A program made the translations under genes and the position numbers. DNA of 64,000 nucleotides from an uncultured Prevotella sp. (GTDB lineage: Bacteria > Bacteroidota > Bacteroidia > Bacteroidales > Bacteroidaceae): positions 1 through 64,000 of the forward strand of contig CAKPYB010000011.1 in the NCBI GenBank assembly GCA_934202525.1, written 5' to 3'. The notes under the pieces were generated by a model. It ran no database searches. It worked only from the letters and a program-made list of their open reading frames with translations, and had not been told where the DNA came from. Below are positions 33,045-41,413 of this stretch, piece by piece; the first letter of the stretch is position 1, and the number at the start of each line of letters is the position of its first letter.

Positions 33045-35009
33045 ATGAAGAAGATTCTCTTAGTTCTTTTTATGGTAATGGGCGCCATGTCGGCTTCTGC
33101 CCAATACCGTGTAGACCGACTTGTTACGGCCGGTCGGAGTGCATTGTATTATGAGGATTTCGTCCTTTCAATCAAGTATTTTAATCTGGCTATCGGTGCC
33201 AAGCCTTATCTGTATGAGCCTTGGTATTACCGCAGTGTGGCAAAATTTAATCTGAATGACTTTACGGGTGCCGAAAGTGATGCCAGTGAGGCGCTGCATC
33301 TCAATCCCTATATCAATGATATTTATGACTTGAGAGCCATCTGTCGCATCAGACAAAACAGGTTTGATGATGCGATAGCTGACTATAATGCGGCTATCAG
33401 ACTGGAACCGCGCAACCGAAATTACTGGTTCAACCGGGCTATCTGCCAGATGGAAAACAAAAAGTATGAGGCGGCGCAGCAGGAACTGGATACCATCGTG
33501 GGTAAATGGAAAGACTGGTCGAATGCTTATTCGCTCAAGGCTGAAGTGTATCTGCATCAGAAGGATACCGTGCAGGCAGAGAAATGGCTTGACAAGAGTC
33601 TGCAACTCAATCCGTATGATGGAGATGCCTGGACTACGCGTGCCTATATGGCGCTGGCAAGAAAGGAATGGAAAACGGCTGATGAGGCGCTGACCAAGAG
33701 TCTGCATTTCAAGCCTAACAATGTGAACAGTTACATCAACCGGGCTCTGGCGCGTATCAATCTGAACAACCTCAGAGGGGCGATGAGCGATTATGACAAT
33801 GCCATCGATCTGGACCCGAACAATTTCCTGGCACATTATAATAGAGGTCTGATGCGTGTACAGTTGGGTGATGATAACCGTGCTATCACCGATTTCGACT
33901 TCATTATCAAGATGGAACCCCAGAACTTCATGGCTATCTTCAACCGAGCTCTATTGCATGACAAGACCGGTAATCTGAGAGCAGCCATCAGGGATTATAC
34001 TATGGTTATCAATCAGTTCCCTAACTTCTGGACCGGTTTGTCTAATCGTGCCAGCTGTTACCGTCGCCTGGGCATGACAGCCAAGGCAGAGATGGATGAA
34101 TTCCGTATCTTCAAGGCGCAGATGAACAAGCATATCGGAATCCAGCCGAGATGGAGCGCAAAGACCAAGAAGGAGATGCGTAAGCGCTCTGAGGTTGACC
34201 CGAATAAGTTTGCTTCGCTGGTAGTAGATGACGAACCGAAGTATGAACACAACTATAAGAGCGAGTATCGTGGTAAGGTTCAGAACCGTCAGGTAGAAAC
34301 CGCCTTCCTGCCGATGTATCAGCTCTCTTATTTCCCAAACAGTCAGAATGTAAGTGGAGTACAGGCTTATGATAAGGAGGTGGATGCGCTCAATCAGCAT
34401 ACCAAGGCAGACAAGGTTTATATCGTTTGCAGTAAGGAACAGCTCGATGAGAACGGTTCTATGAAGATATTCTCAATGATTGATAAACTATCGGCAGAGT
34501 TGAGTGTGGCGAGCGATAATGAAACCAGGAAACGTCTCCTGATGCGCAGAGCCATCGCCCATAGTGTGCTTCGTGATTTTGAGGCTGCCATCAGCGATTT
34601 CACCTATTATATCTCGCTCGATGACAAAAACTCATTGGCTTACTGGCAGCGTGCTGTCTGCCAGGCTGAGATGGATGAATTTAATAAGGCTGAGGGCAAG
34701 GGTGTTCTGAATATCCATTCTGCCGAGGCTGATTTCAGCGATGCCATCCGCCTGAATAGCAACAATGCTTACATCTATTATAATAGAGGTAATCTTCATG
34801 CTGGCAGAAACGAACTTTCAAAGGCAATAGATGATTATACCATTGCCTTGAGAATTGATAACCGCCTTGCAGAGGCTTATTATAATAGAGGTATAGCACG
34901 AGCCAAGAGTGGCAATAAGCAGACTGCTATCCAGGATCTTTCGAAGGCAGGAGAGCTTGGCTTGTATGATGCTTATTCTGTGATTAAGCGCTTGAATAAG
35001 TCGAAATAA
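33045..35009 (+). CDS. exported tetratricopeptide-repeat protein
   Basis: A 654-residue protein with a signal peptide ending MSASAQ (about residue 18; start ATG 33045). It is followed by two arrays of TPR units: roughly residues 22-360 (repeated W..RA......G...AI.D...AI..DP patterns such as MSDYDNAIDLDPNNFLAHYN) and 480-640. A polar non-TPR insert of about 100 residues lies between. TPR arrays scaffold protein complexes. The role here is unknown; periplasmic or outer-membrane-associated. Single-gene unit ending at a strong terminator. Confidence 0.9.
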   Translation: MKKILLVLFMVMGAMSASAQYRVDRLVTAGRSALYYEDFVLSIKYFNLAIGAKPYLYEPWYYRSVAKFNLNDFTGAESDASEALHLNPYINDIYDLRAICRIRQNRFDDAIADYNAAIRLEPRNRNYWFNRAICQMENKKYEAAQQELDTIVGKWKDWSNAYSLKAEVYLHQKDTVQAEKWLDKSLQLNPYDGDAWTTRAYMALARKEWKTADEALTKSLHFKPNNVNSYINRALARINLNNLRGAMSDYDNAIDLDPNNFLAHYNRGLMRVQLGDDNRAITDFDFIIKMEPQNFMAIFNRALLHDKTGNLRAAIRDYTMVINQFPNFWTGLSNRASCYRRLGMTAKAEMDEFRIFKAQMNKHIGIQPRWSAKTKKEMRKRSEVDPNKFASLVVDDEPKYEHNYKSEYRGKVQNRQVETAFLPMYQLSYFPNSQNVSGVQAYDKEVDALNQHTKADKVYIVCSKEQLDENGSMKIFSMIDKLSAELSVASDNETRKRLLMRRAIAHSVLRDFEAAISDFTYYISLDDKNSLAYWQRAVCQAEMDEFNKAEGKGVLNIHSAEADFSDAIRLNSNNAYIYYNRGNLHAGRNELSKAIDDYTIALRIDNRLAEAYYNRGIARAKSGNKQTAIQDLSKAGELGLYDAYSVIKRLNKSK

Positions 35010-35010
35010 A

Positions 35011-35043
35011 AAAAATCCCGCAGATTACCTCTGCGGGATTTTT
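35011..35043. terminator. bidirectional terminator between TPR gene and RSH gene
   Basis: AAAAATCCCGCAGA (35011-35024) / TCTGCGGGATTTTT (35030-35043), with A/T runs on both sides serving the convergent genes. Confidence 0.9.
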
Positions 35044-35066
35044 TTATTTATTTCTGTAATCCTGTT

Positions 35067-37286
35067 TTATATTCTCGTTACCTGCTTTACGCCCTTTATG
35101 GCGCTCAGTTTCTTGATGAGTGCATCGGTCTTGCCGGCATCATCAATCATCACTGTAACATTGCCTGAGAAGAGACCATCCTTTGAGGAGATGTTGATGC
35201 CTCGCATGATGAGTTTATCTTCCTTGGAAATGATGTTGGTGATGTTGCTTACAATACCGATATCGTCGTTTCCGATAATACGGAGCGTGATGGCATACTT
35301 GGATGTTCCCTTACCGCTCCATTTTGCTTTCACGATGCGGTAACCGAAACGGCGGCGCAGTTCCTTGGCGTTAGGACAATCCATGCGATGTACCTTGATA
35401 CCCTTGCTGATGGTAACGAATCCGAAGATAGGATCACCATAGATAGGGTGGCAGCAATGAGCCAGTTCGAAATCGATGCCCTTGAGATGTTCATCAATAA
35501 CCAGCACGTCATCGCTCTGCTTCATCAGTTCCTCGGTAGGATTCTCAAACTCAAAATTCTCTGCACTTTCTGCAGGCTTGTTGGTATTGGCGAGGTTCAG
35601 GTCGTGGTCGCGTTCCTCTATGTATCTCTCGATGATGCTGTTCACGTCGATTTTCTCCTCGGCTACATCCTTATAGAAGTCTGAGTTCTCCTTATATCCC
35701 ATTTTCTTGATGATGCGCGCCATGATGCTCTCATCAATATCCAGTTTCCTGTTCTTGAATCGGCGCTCCAGTAGTTCCTTGGCATAGAGACCGTCCTTCT
35801 TCTGGGTTTCCTTCAGTGCAAGGCGAATCTTGGCCTTAGCCTTGGATGTCTGCACGATGTTGAGCCATTCGCGGCGTGGCTTCTGGTTGCTCTGTGTGAG
35901 GATTTCTACCTGATCTCCCGAATGGAGTTCCTGACGGAAGGTGACAGCCCTGCCGTTAATCTTTCCGCCCACACAGGTGTTGCCGATGCGGGAGTGGATG
36001 TAGTAGGCGAAGTCGAGTACTGTGGCTCCCTTCTGGAAGTTCAGCAGGTCGCCCTTTGGTGTGAACACGTATACTTCGTCTTCCTTCAGGTCGGTGGTAA
36101 ACTGGTCCATCAGCTGCAGATCATCGTTGCTTTCCAGGGCAGCACGGATATTGGCAAGCCATTCGTCGATACCGCCTTCTCCCTGCTTGATACCCTTGTA
36201 GCGCCAGTGGGCAGCAAGTCCGTGTTCTGCAATATCGTCCATGCGCTCGGTTCTGATCTGTACCTCTACCCATTTGTTTTCAGGACCCAATACAGTGGTA
36301 TGCAGACTTTCATAACCGTTGCTCTTAGGCACGCTGAGCCAGTCGCGCATACGCTTTGGGTTTGGCTGATACATGTCGGTGATGAGGGCAAAGGTCTGCC
36401 AGCACTGCATATACTCTTTCTCTCTTGGCGCATCGAGGATAATACGGATGGCAAAGAGATCGTATACACCCTCGAAGGCGCACTTCTGCTTCTTCATCTT
36501 CTGCCAGATGGAGTGGATGCTCTTGGTGCGTCCCTTCATGTGATATTTCAGTCCGGCAGCATCGAGTTTCTCCTGGATTGGCTGGATGAAGCGGGCAATA
36601 TAGGCATCGCGCGAAGCCTTGGTGGCGTTCAGTTTGTCCTTTATCATATAGTAGGCATCGTGCTCCAGATACTTCAGACTGAGGTCTTCCAGTTCGCTCT
36701 TCAGTTTGTAGAGTCCCAGTTTGTGGGCGAGTGGGGCATAGAGGTAGCTTGCCTCTTCGCTAACTTCATGCTTTGCCTCTTTCTGTTCGGTATCACGAAT
36801 CTGTCTCATCACATTCACGCGGTCGGCAATCATGATGAGTATGACGCGCATATCTTCAGAGAATGAGATAAGCAGATTTCTGAAGTTCTCGCTCTCGATG
36901 ATAGGGTTGCGCTTGTATAAATCGTGGATGCGGAGCAGACCACTGATGATGTGAGCCACGCTATCTCCGTATTTTTTCTGTATCTCCTCGATGGTCTGAT
37001 AGCCGTCGATGACGCTGGTCTGCATCAGGATGGCGATGATGCCATCTCGTTTCAAACCGATTTCGTTTACTGCGATTTCTGCGGTTTGCAGGGCAGCGAG
37101 TATTGGATTCATTCCGAATACATTGCGCTTAATCTGATGGTTGATGAAGGCATGCTGTATGTCTTCACGCAGATGCTGCTCGTCGCCTGGCTTGAATGTG
37201 TCGCCCACGGCGGTTCTCAGGCGCTCTAGTATCTGGAGTGTCTGTTCCTTTTCTTCGGATGTGAATTTAAAAGGTGTTTCGTTCAT
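35067..37286 (-). CDS. RelA/SpoT-family (p)ppGpp enzyme with degenerate hydrolase site
   Basis: A 739-residue long RSH protein: HD-like domain (about 40-190), synthetase (about 235-370), TGS (about 400-465) and C-terminal ACT (about 660-739). The synthetase motifs are intact (GRTKSIHSIWQKM, VYDLFAIRII, PKSNGYESLHTTV) with an R-M-R-D motif instead of the ExDD of E. coli RelA. The hydrolase site is not: the usual His-Pro is N60-P61, and the catalytic HD pair is M88-Q89 (ILMQTSVID). I therefore infer a synthetase-only enzyme, with hydrolysis by another RSH elsewhere. Third gene after two tiny membrane proteins. Confidence 0.93.
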   Translation of the reverse strand: MNETPFKFTSEEKEQTLQILERLRTAVGDTFKPGDEQHLREDIQHAFINHQIKRNVFGMNPILAALQTAEIAVNEIGLKRDGIIAILMQTSVIDGYQTIEEIQKKYGDSVAHIISGLLRIHDLYKRNPIIESENFRNLLISFSEDMRVILIMIADRVNVMRQIRDTEQKEAKHEVSEEASYLYAPLAHKLGLYKLKSELEDLSLKYLEHDAYYMIKDKLNATKASRDAYIARFIQPIQEKLDAAGLKYHMKGRTKSIHSIWQKMKKQKCAFEGVYDLFAIRIILDAPREKEYMQCWQTFALITDMYQPNPKRMRDWLSVPKSNGYESLHTTVLGPENKWVEVQIRTERMDDIAEHGLAAHWRYKGIKQGEGGIDEWLANIRAALESNDDLQLMDQFTTDLKEDEVYVFTPKGDLLNFQKGATVLDFAYYIHSRIGNTCVGGKINGRAVTFRQELHSGDQVEILTQSNQKPRREWLNIVQTSKAKAKIRLALKETQKKDGLYAKELLERRFKNRKLDIDESIMARIIKKMGYKENSDFYKDVAEEKIDVNSIIERYIEERDHDLNLANTNKPAESAENFEFENPTEELMKQSDDVLVIDEHLKGIDFELAHCCHPIYGDPIFGFVTISKGIKVHRMDCPNAKELRRRFGYRIVKAKWSGKGTSKYAITLRIIGNDDIGIVSNITNIISKEDKLIMRGINISSKDGLFSGNVTVMIDDAGKTDALIKKLSAIKGVKQVTRI

Positions 37287-37323
37287 TGTCGTTCCCTCCT
37301 GCTGATGATATATTATTGAGTTG

Positions 37324-37428
37324 TTATAACTCGTCTATCCACTTCTGACCAGACTTAGTGTTAAGCCAGATGGCGAAGCTGGCACCTATCAAGGCTCCTA
37401 GCCCCATAAATATAGTATATAGTTCCAT
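37324..37428 (-). CDS. 34-residue membrane peptide
   Basis: ATG 37428 opens a 34-residue frame with one hydrophobic helix (TIFMGLGALIGASFAIWL) and a polar end (NTKSGQKWIDEL). It is nine bases after the 80-residue gene and 37 before the RSH gene, so it is in the same transcript. No family is recognised; support is the clean frame, membrane helix and tight spacing. Confidence 0.6.
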   Translation of the reverse strand: MELYTIFMGLGALIGASFAIWLNTKSGQKWIDEL

Positions 37429-37436
37429 ATTGTTTC

Positions 37437-37679
37437 TTATTTATCGTTATACTTCATAACTCTGTTTGCACTATACGCAAATACAAAAGCTGCTATTGCT
37501 CCAAGTACAAGGCAGAGTATATTATTTACCCCCATCTCGTCACCGGTAATCATTGGAGATAATCCGCCTATACCGGTTCCGCTGATGAACAAGTTAGATA
37601 CCCCATAGAGGTAATGTGATAGCCCCGACCTTCTGTCGTGCTCTTTTGCTAATTTACTAACCATGTCGCAATATTCCAT
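37437..37679 (-). CDS. 80-residue small membrane protein
   Basis: An 80-residue protein with a polar start (MEYCDMVSKLAKEHDRRSG) and two hydrophobic stretches (about 25-45 and 51-70, NILCLVLGAIAAFVFAY). It heads the transcript that leads through the 34-residue peptide into the RSH gene. Family not recognised. A -7 element lies at 37743-37750. Confidence 0.7.
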   Translation of the reverse strand: MEYCDMVSKLAKEHDRRSGLSHYLYGVSNLFISGTGIGGLSPMITGDEMGVNNILCLVLGAIAAFVFAYSANRVMKYNDK

Positions 37680-37742
37680 TTAAATTTGACAAACAATGGC
37701 GATTCGGCGTTAAAAAACGCCTACTTCGTTAAATTTTCAATG

Positions 37743-37750
37743 CAAAGGTA
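37743..37750 (-). promoter_or_regulatory. -7 element of the RSH operon
   Basis: TACCTTTG on the minus strand, about 64 bases ahead of the 80-residue gene. The -33 region overlaps the 17-bp palindrome at 37769-37785, which it shares with the divergent promoter. Confidence 0.5.
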
Positions 37751-37768
37751 CAAAAAAAAGCGGAAATA

Positions 37769-37785
37769 TTTCTGATTATCAGAAA
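37769..37785. promoter_or_regulatory. 17-bp palindrome between divergent promoters
   Basis: TTTCTGAT-T-ATCAGAAA, perfect on both arms. It falls at the -33 position of both the leftward RSH-operon promoter and the rightward DUF4301 promoter, where one bound protein could control both. Confidence 0.6.
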
Positions 37786-37792
37786 AAACTAG

Positions 37793-37800
37793 TATCTTTG
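37793..37800 (+). promoter_or_regulatory. -7 element of the DUF4301 gene
   Basis: TATCTTTG, about 38 bases ahead of the ATG at 37839. The -33 region is TTTCTG inside the palindrome. Confidence 0.55.
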
Positions 37801-37838
37801 TAGCACATATAGTGTAAATTTAACATAAATATGGTATT

Positions 37839-39422
37839 ATGAATCAGCAAGATCTAAACCAAATCGCTGCTCGCGGTATCTCCGAGCAGCAGATTGAACA
37901 TCAGTTGGAACAAATCAAGAATGGCTTCCCATTCCTCAAGCTCGAGGGTGCGGCTGCCATCGGTAAGGGTATCATGGCTCCTACAGCTCAGGAAGTAGAG
38001 GACTACGAGAAGGCGTGGAACGACTACAAGGCTGAGGGTCACAAGATTGTGAAGTTCGTACCTGCTTCAGGTGCGGCAAGCCGCATGTTCAAGAACATGT
38101 TTGCATTCCTCGATGCTCCATACGATGTTCCTACTACTGACTTTGAAAAACAATTCTTCGAGAATATCAAGAAGTTTGCTTTCCGCAAGGCACTCTGCGA
38201 CAAGTGCCATGTCAACAATGAGAAGGGTATCATGTGCCTTATCAAGAAGGGCGATTACAAGGCTATTGTGGCTAATCTCCTCAAGCCAGAGGGATTGAAC
38301 TACGGACAGTTGCCTAAGGGATTGCTCCAGTTCCACGAGTATGAGGACGAGGTTCGTACTCCAATGGAGGAGCACCTTGTTGAGGCTGCGCTCTATGCAA
38401 GCAGCAACGGCGAGGCAAACGTTCATTTCACCGTTTCTCACGACCACCTGGAACTCTTCAAGCAGATGGTAGCCGAGAAGGCAGATAAGTATGCACAGCG
38501 CTACGGTATCAAGTACAACATCTCATTCTCAGAGCAGAAGCCTAGCACCGATACCATCGCTGCCAATCCAGACAATACTCCATTCCGTAACGAGGATGGC
38601 TCTTTGCTGTTCCGTCCGGGCGGTCATGGTGCACTCATCGAGAACCTCAACGAGATTGATGCTGATGTGGTATTCATCAAGAATATTGACAATGTGGTTC
38701 CTGATCGCCTGAAGGCTGAGACTGTTACCTGGAAGCAGGTGATTGCAGGTGTATTGGTTACTCTGCAGAAACAGGCTTTCAATTATCTGAAGGTTTTGGA
38801 TTCTGGTCAGTACAACCATGAGAAGCTGGAGGAGATTATCCGCTTCGTTCAGCGCGACCTTTGCTGCCGCAAGGCTGATATCAAGGAGCTGGAGGATGCC
38901 GAACTGGTTATCTATCTGCGTAAGAAGTTGAACCGTCCTATGCGTGTCTGCGGTGTCGTTAAGAACGTGGGCGAGCCTGGTGGTGGTCCATTCCTTACCT
39001 ATAATCAGGATGGTACCGTAAGTCTTCAGATTTTGGAGAGCTCTCAGATTGACAAGAATAACGAGGAGTATATGAAGATGTTTACCGAGGGTACTCACTT
39101 CAATCCAGTAGATCTCGTCTGCGCTACCAAGGATTACCAGGGCAATGCCTTCGATCTTCCTAAGTTCGTTGATCCATCTACCGGTTTCATCTCCAGCAAG
39201 AGCAAAAATGGCAAGGATTTGAAGGCACTCGAGTTGCCAGGTCTCTGGAATGGTGCGATGAGTGACTGGAATACAGTATTCGTAGAGGTTCCTCTCGGTA
39301 CATTCAACCCAGTGAAGACCGTGAACGATCTGCTCCGCGACCAGCATCAGGCTGTAGAGGGTGGTATCAAGCACGAGCATCATCACGAGCACGGAGAGGG
39401 CGGTTGCTGCGGTAAGCACTAA
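37839..39422 (+). CDS. DUF4301 protein with His/Cys-rich tail
   Basis: A 527-residue cytoplasmic protein of the Bacteroidetes DUF4301 family. Conserved stretches include FVPASGAASRMFKNMFAFLD, which resembles the glycine-rich nucleotide loop of sugar-1-phosphate nucleotidyltransferases, and LFRPGGHGALIENLNEIDAD, where a pyrophosphorylase-like fold would place its metal Asp. Activity is unproven. The last 18 residues (IKHEHHHEHGEGGCCGKH) contain seven His and two Cys and could bind metal. Monocistronic, with a hairpin at 39463-39506. Confidence 0.88.
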   Translation: MNQQDLNQIAARGISEQQIEHQLEQIKNGFPFLKLEGAAAIGKGIMAPTAQEVEDYEKAWNDYKAEGHKIVKFVPASGAASRMFKNMFAFLDAPYDVPTTDFEKQFFENIKKFAFRKALCDKCHVNNEKGIMCLIKKGDYKAIVANLLKPEGLNYGQLPKGLLQFHEYEDEVRTPMEEHLVEAALYASSNGEANVHFTVSHDHLELFKQMVAEKADKYAQRYGIKYNISFSEQKPSTDTIAANPDNTPFRNEDGSLLFRPGGHGALIENLNEIDADVVFIKNIDNVVPDRLKAETVTWKQVIAGVLVTLQKQAFNYLKVLDSGQYNHEKLEEIIRFVQRDLCCRKADIKELEDAELVIYLRKKLNRPMRVCGVVKNVGEPGGGPFLTYNQDGTVSLQILESSQIDKNNEEYMKMFTEGTHFNPVDLVCATKDYQGNAFDLPKFVDPSTGFISSKSKNGKDLKALELPGLWNGAMSDWNTVFVEVPLGTFNPVKTVNDLLRDQHQAVEGGIKHEHHHEHGEGGCCGKH

Positions 39423-39462
39423 TCTCCGATTCCGTATATCTCGATGGTAAGATATAAACACA

Positions 39463-39506
39463 ATAAAGGCTCAGTTCCCGATTTTATTCGAGGATTGAGC
39501 CTTTAT
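39463..39506 (+). terminator. hairpin after the DUF4301 gene
   Basis: ATAAAGGCTCA (39463-39473) / TGAGCCTTTAT (39496-39506). The T-run after it is poor. Confidence 0.6.
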
Positions 39507-39636
39507 CATTGAGCTAATAATGTGTCTGCTAAAAATTATAAGATGTTCTGAATCAAATAAAAAATAGCCTTTTGCTTCTGTTCTGCTAAAGGAAAACTAT
39601 CTGATACAAAGGATAGGAATCCTTAGCAGGAAGTTC

Positions 39637-39753
39637 TTAGTTGTACCAAATTTCTCCACCTAATACTGTTGGATACTCTTCAGCTGTTGTTCTTTCTACA
39701 GGAGCCGTAATTTCTACGAACTCACCATACTTCTTTACCTTGTTAATGTTCAT
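39637..39753 (-). CDS. 38-residue peptide with its own promoter
   Basis: ATG 39753 opens a 38-residue frame: MNINKVKKYGEFVEITAPVE, then a Thr/Glu segment, ending VLGGEIWYN. It lies behind an excellent promoter (39840-39869) with an 80-base leader, in an otherwise gene-free 670-base gap. The end G-x-I-W-x-N resembles that of the 53-residue peptide at 5839 (GSIWAD). There is no signal peptide or membrane helix. A ribosomally made peptide precursor or signalling peptide is possible but unproven. Confidence 0.65.
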   Translation of the reverse strand: MNINKVKKYGEFVEITAPVERTTAEEYPTVLGGEIWYN

Positions 39754-39839
39754 AATTTGTAGGTTTGTTGATTTATTAATTTATATTACGGATTGGTATC
39801 TATTAAGGATACTGATCTTTTACTTTTTTTTCTACGCTG

Positions 39840-39869
39840 CAAAGTTACACAAAAAATGATATACAACAA
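39840..39869 (-). promoter_or_regulatory. promoter of the 38-residue peptide gene
   Basis: Minus strand: TTG (39869-39867), 19 bases, TAACTTTG (39847-39840). Confidence 0.7.
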
Positions 39870-39994
39870 GTTTTTTGGCTAAAAATCTGTCGATATTTAA
39901 CCTTCTTTAAAGGTTTTCTGCATATTTCCTGCAAAACTATTCTGTTTTAGTAGAATATTTTTGTTTGTTTTCGCTAAATACCTCATAATGAGTG

Positions 39995-40058
39995 AGTAAA
40001 TGACAGTTTGCCAATCTGTAGTTTAATCGTATACACTATAGGGAGACTGTCATTTACT
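39995..40058 (-). repeat. long inverted repeat after ansA
   Basis: AGTAAATGACAGT (39995-40007) is perfectly mirrored by ACTGTCATTTACT (40046-40058). Inside, CTGTAGT pairs with ACTATAG. It lies 39 bases past the ansA stop. No T-run follows in the leftward direction, so it may be a stabilising or processing structure and not a simple terminator. Confidence 0.6.
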
Positions 40059-40096
40059 TCTTTGCTTCATTGTATGGATGAAGATTTCACCTTATA

Positions 40097-41128
40097 TTAT
40101 AAAGAGATTTCGCCCGCCAGGGATTCGGTCAGTTTTTCTCTTACCTTTTTGTTGTCTGCATATCTTCCCTGCAGATACATCATCTTGGTGACCATAGCCT
40201 CTACCGTAGAATCGTACCCGCTTATCACATGAGCAGTTTTCAACTGGAAACCGGCTCCGTAGCGTTCCATCTCTACACTACCTGTAAGACATTGGCTGAT
40301 ATTCACGATGTTTACTCCGCGATGGGCAGCCTGATCCAGGAGACGCATGATCCATGGTGTGTGAGGGGCATTGCCTGAACCGAAAGTACGCATCACGATG
40401 CCGCGGAGGTCTGGCGATTCCATCACGTGGCGCACAATGTTATCCTGGATACCCGGGAAAAGACTGAACACGATGACGTTCGGATCGAGCTTCAGATGTG
40501 GAACCATTGGCTTTCTGTAATCCGGTGTAAGAATGTGATGGTCGTGATATTGGAAATTGATTCCCACATCGCAGAGGTGAGGGTAGTTGAATGATTCGAA
40601 AGCATGAAATCCCTCGGCATTGATCTTGATGGCACGGTTACCGCGAATTAGCTTGCCGTTGAAGAAGATGCATACCTCGGGCACCATAGGGCGTCCTTCA
40701 GCATTCTTGGCAGAAGCAATCTCTATGGCTGTCATCAGATTCTCCTTGCCGTCGGTTCGCAATTCACCGATAGGCAACTGGCTACCCGTCAATATTACAG
40801 GCTTGGTCAGATTCTCAAGCATGAAAGATAGGGCTGACGAAGTGTAAGCCATCGTATCGGTGCCATGAAGGATTACGAATCCGTCATAGTTGTTGTAGTT
40901 GTTGGATATCATGCTTACGGTTTCTGCCCAGCGCATAGGATCCATGTCGCTGGAATCGATAGGTGGGTCGAATTTTCGCACATCGATTTCTGCCTGAATG
41001 AGCTTGAATTCGGGCATGGAAGAAACGAGGTGATTGAAATCAAGAGGTTCCAAGACACCTGTCATCGGGTCCTTTCCCATACCGATGGTACCACCGGTAT
41101 AGATGATGAGAATCTTTGGTTTTGCCAT
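40097..41128 (-). CDS. ansA: type I L-asparaginase
   Basis: A 343-residue asparaginase converting asparagine to aspartate and ammonia. The two catalytic threonine motifs are intact (IIYTGGTIGM near the N-terminus and ILHGTDTMAYT), with the lysine region RTDGKENLMTA. There is no signal peptide, which fits the cytoplasmic type I enzyme. Full length. Single gene with a strong promoter at 41167-41197. Confidence 0.94.
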   Translation of the reverse strand: MAKPKILIIYTGGTIGMGKDPMTGVLEPLDFNHLVSSMPEFKLIQAEIDVRKFDPPIDSSDMDPMRWAETVSMISNNYNNYDGFVILHGTDTMAYTSSALSFMLENLTKPVILTGSQLPIGELRTDGKENLMTAIEIASAKNAEGRPMVPEVCIFFNGKLIRGNRAIKINAEGFHAFESFNYPHLCDVGINFQYHDHHILTPDYRKPMVPHLKLDPNVIVFSLFPGIQDNIVRHVMESPDLRGIVMRTFGSGNAPHTPWIMRLLDQAAHRGVNIVNISQCLTGSVEMERYGAGFQLKTAHVISGYDSTVEAMVTKMMYLQGRYADNKKVREKLTESLAGEISL

Positions 41129-41166
41129 TTTCTATGTTTCTTTACATTTTGTCACGTTATCGGATG

Positions 41167-41197
41167 CAAAGATAATGAAAATATTTGTTTCTCCAAA
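41167..41197 (-). promoter_or_regulatory. promoter of ansA
   Basis: Minus strand: TTTG (41197-41194), 19 bases, TATCTTTG (41174-41167). Confidence 0.7.
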
Positions 41198-41375
41198 ACT
41201 TATTGGCTAAAAATGTATCTGAATTTTACAAAGTGTTACGAAATATTGGTAGAAAAGCAGATGAAAACTTCAATATGTCAGCATTTCCGGTCTTAAAAGC
41301 CCTTAATATAAGGAGGTATTAGCAAAGTTTAGCAAAATAAATGCATTTTTATTCGCTTGTTACAAAAAGAAATCG

Positions 41376-41383
41376 TACTTTTG
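41376..41383 (+). promoter_or_regulatory. -7 element of thrS
   Basis: TACTTTTG, 30 bases ahead of the ATG at 41414. The nearest TTG upstream is at 16 bases, closer than usual. Confidence 0.5.
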
Positions 41384-41413
41384 CAGGCGATTTAATAAAA
41401 ATACTAAGTTGTT

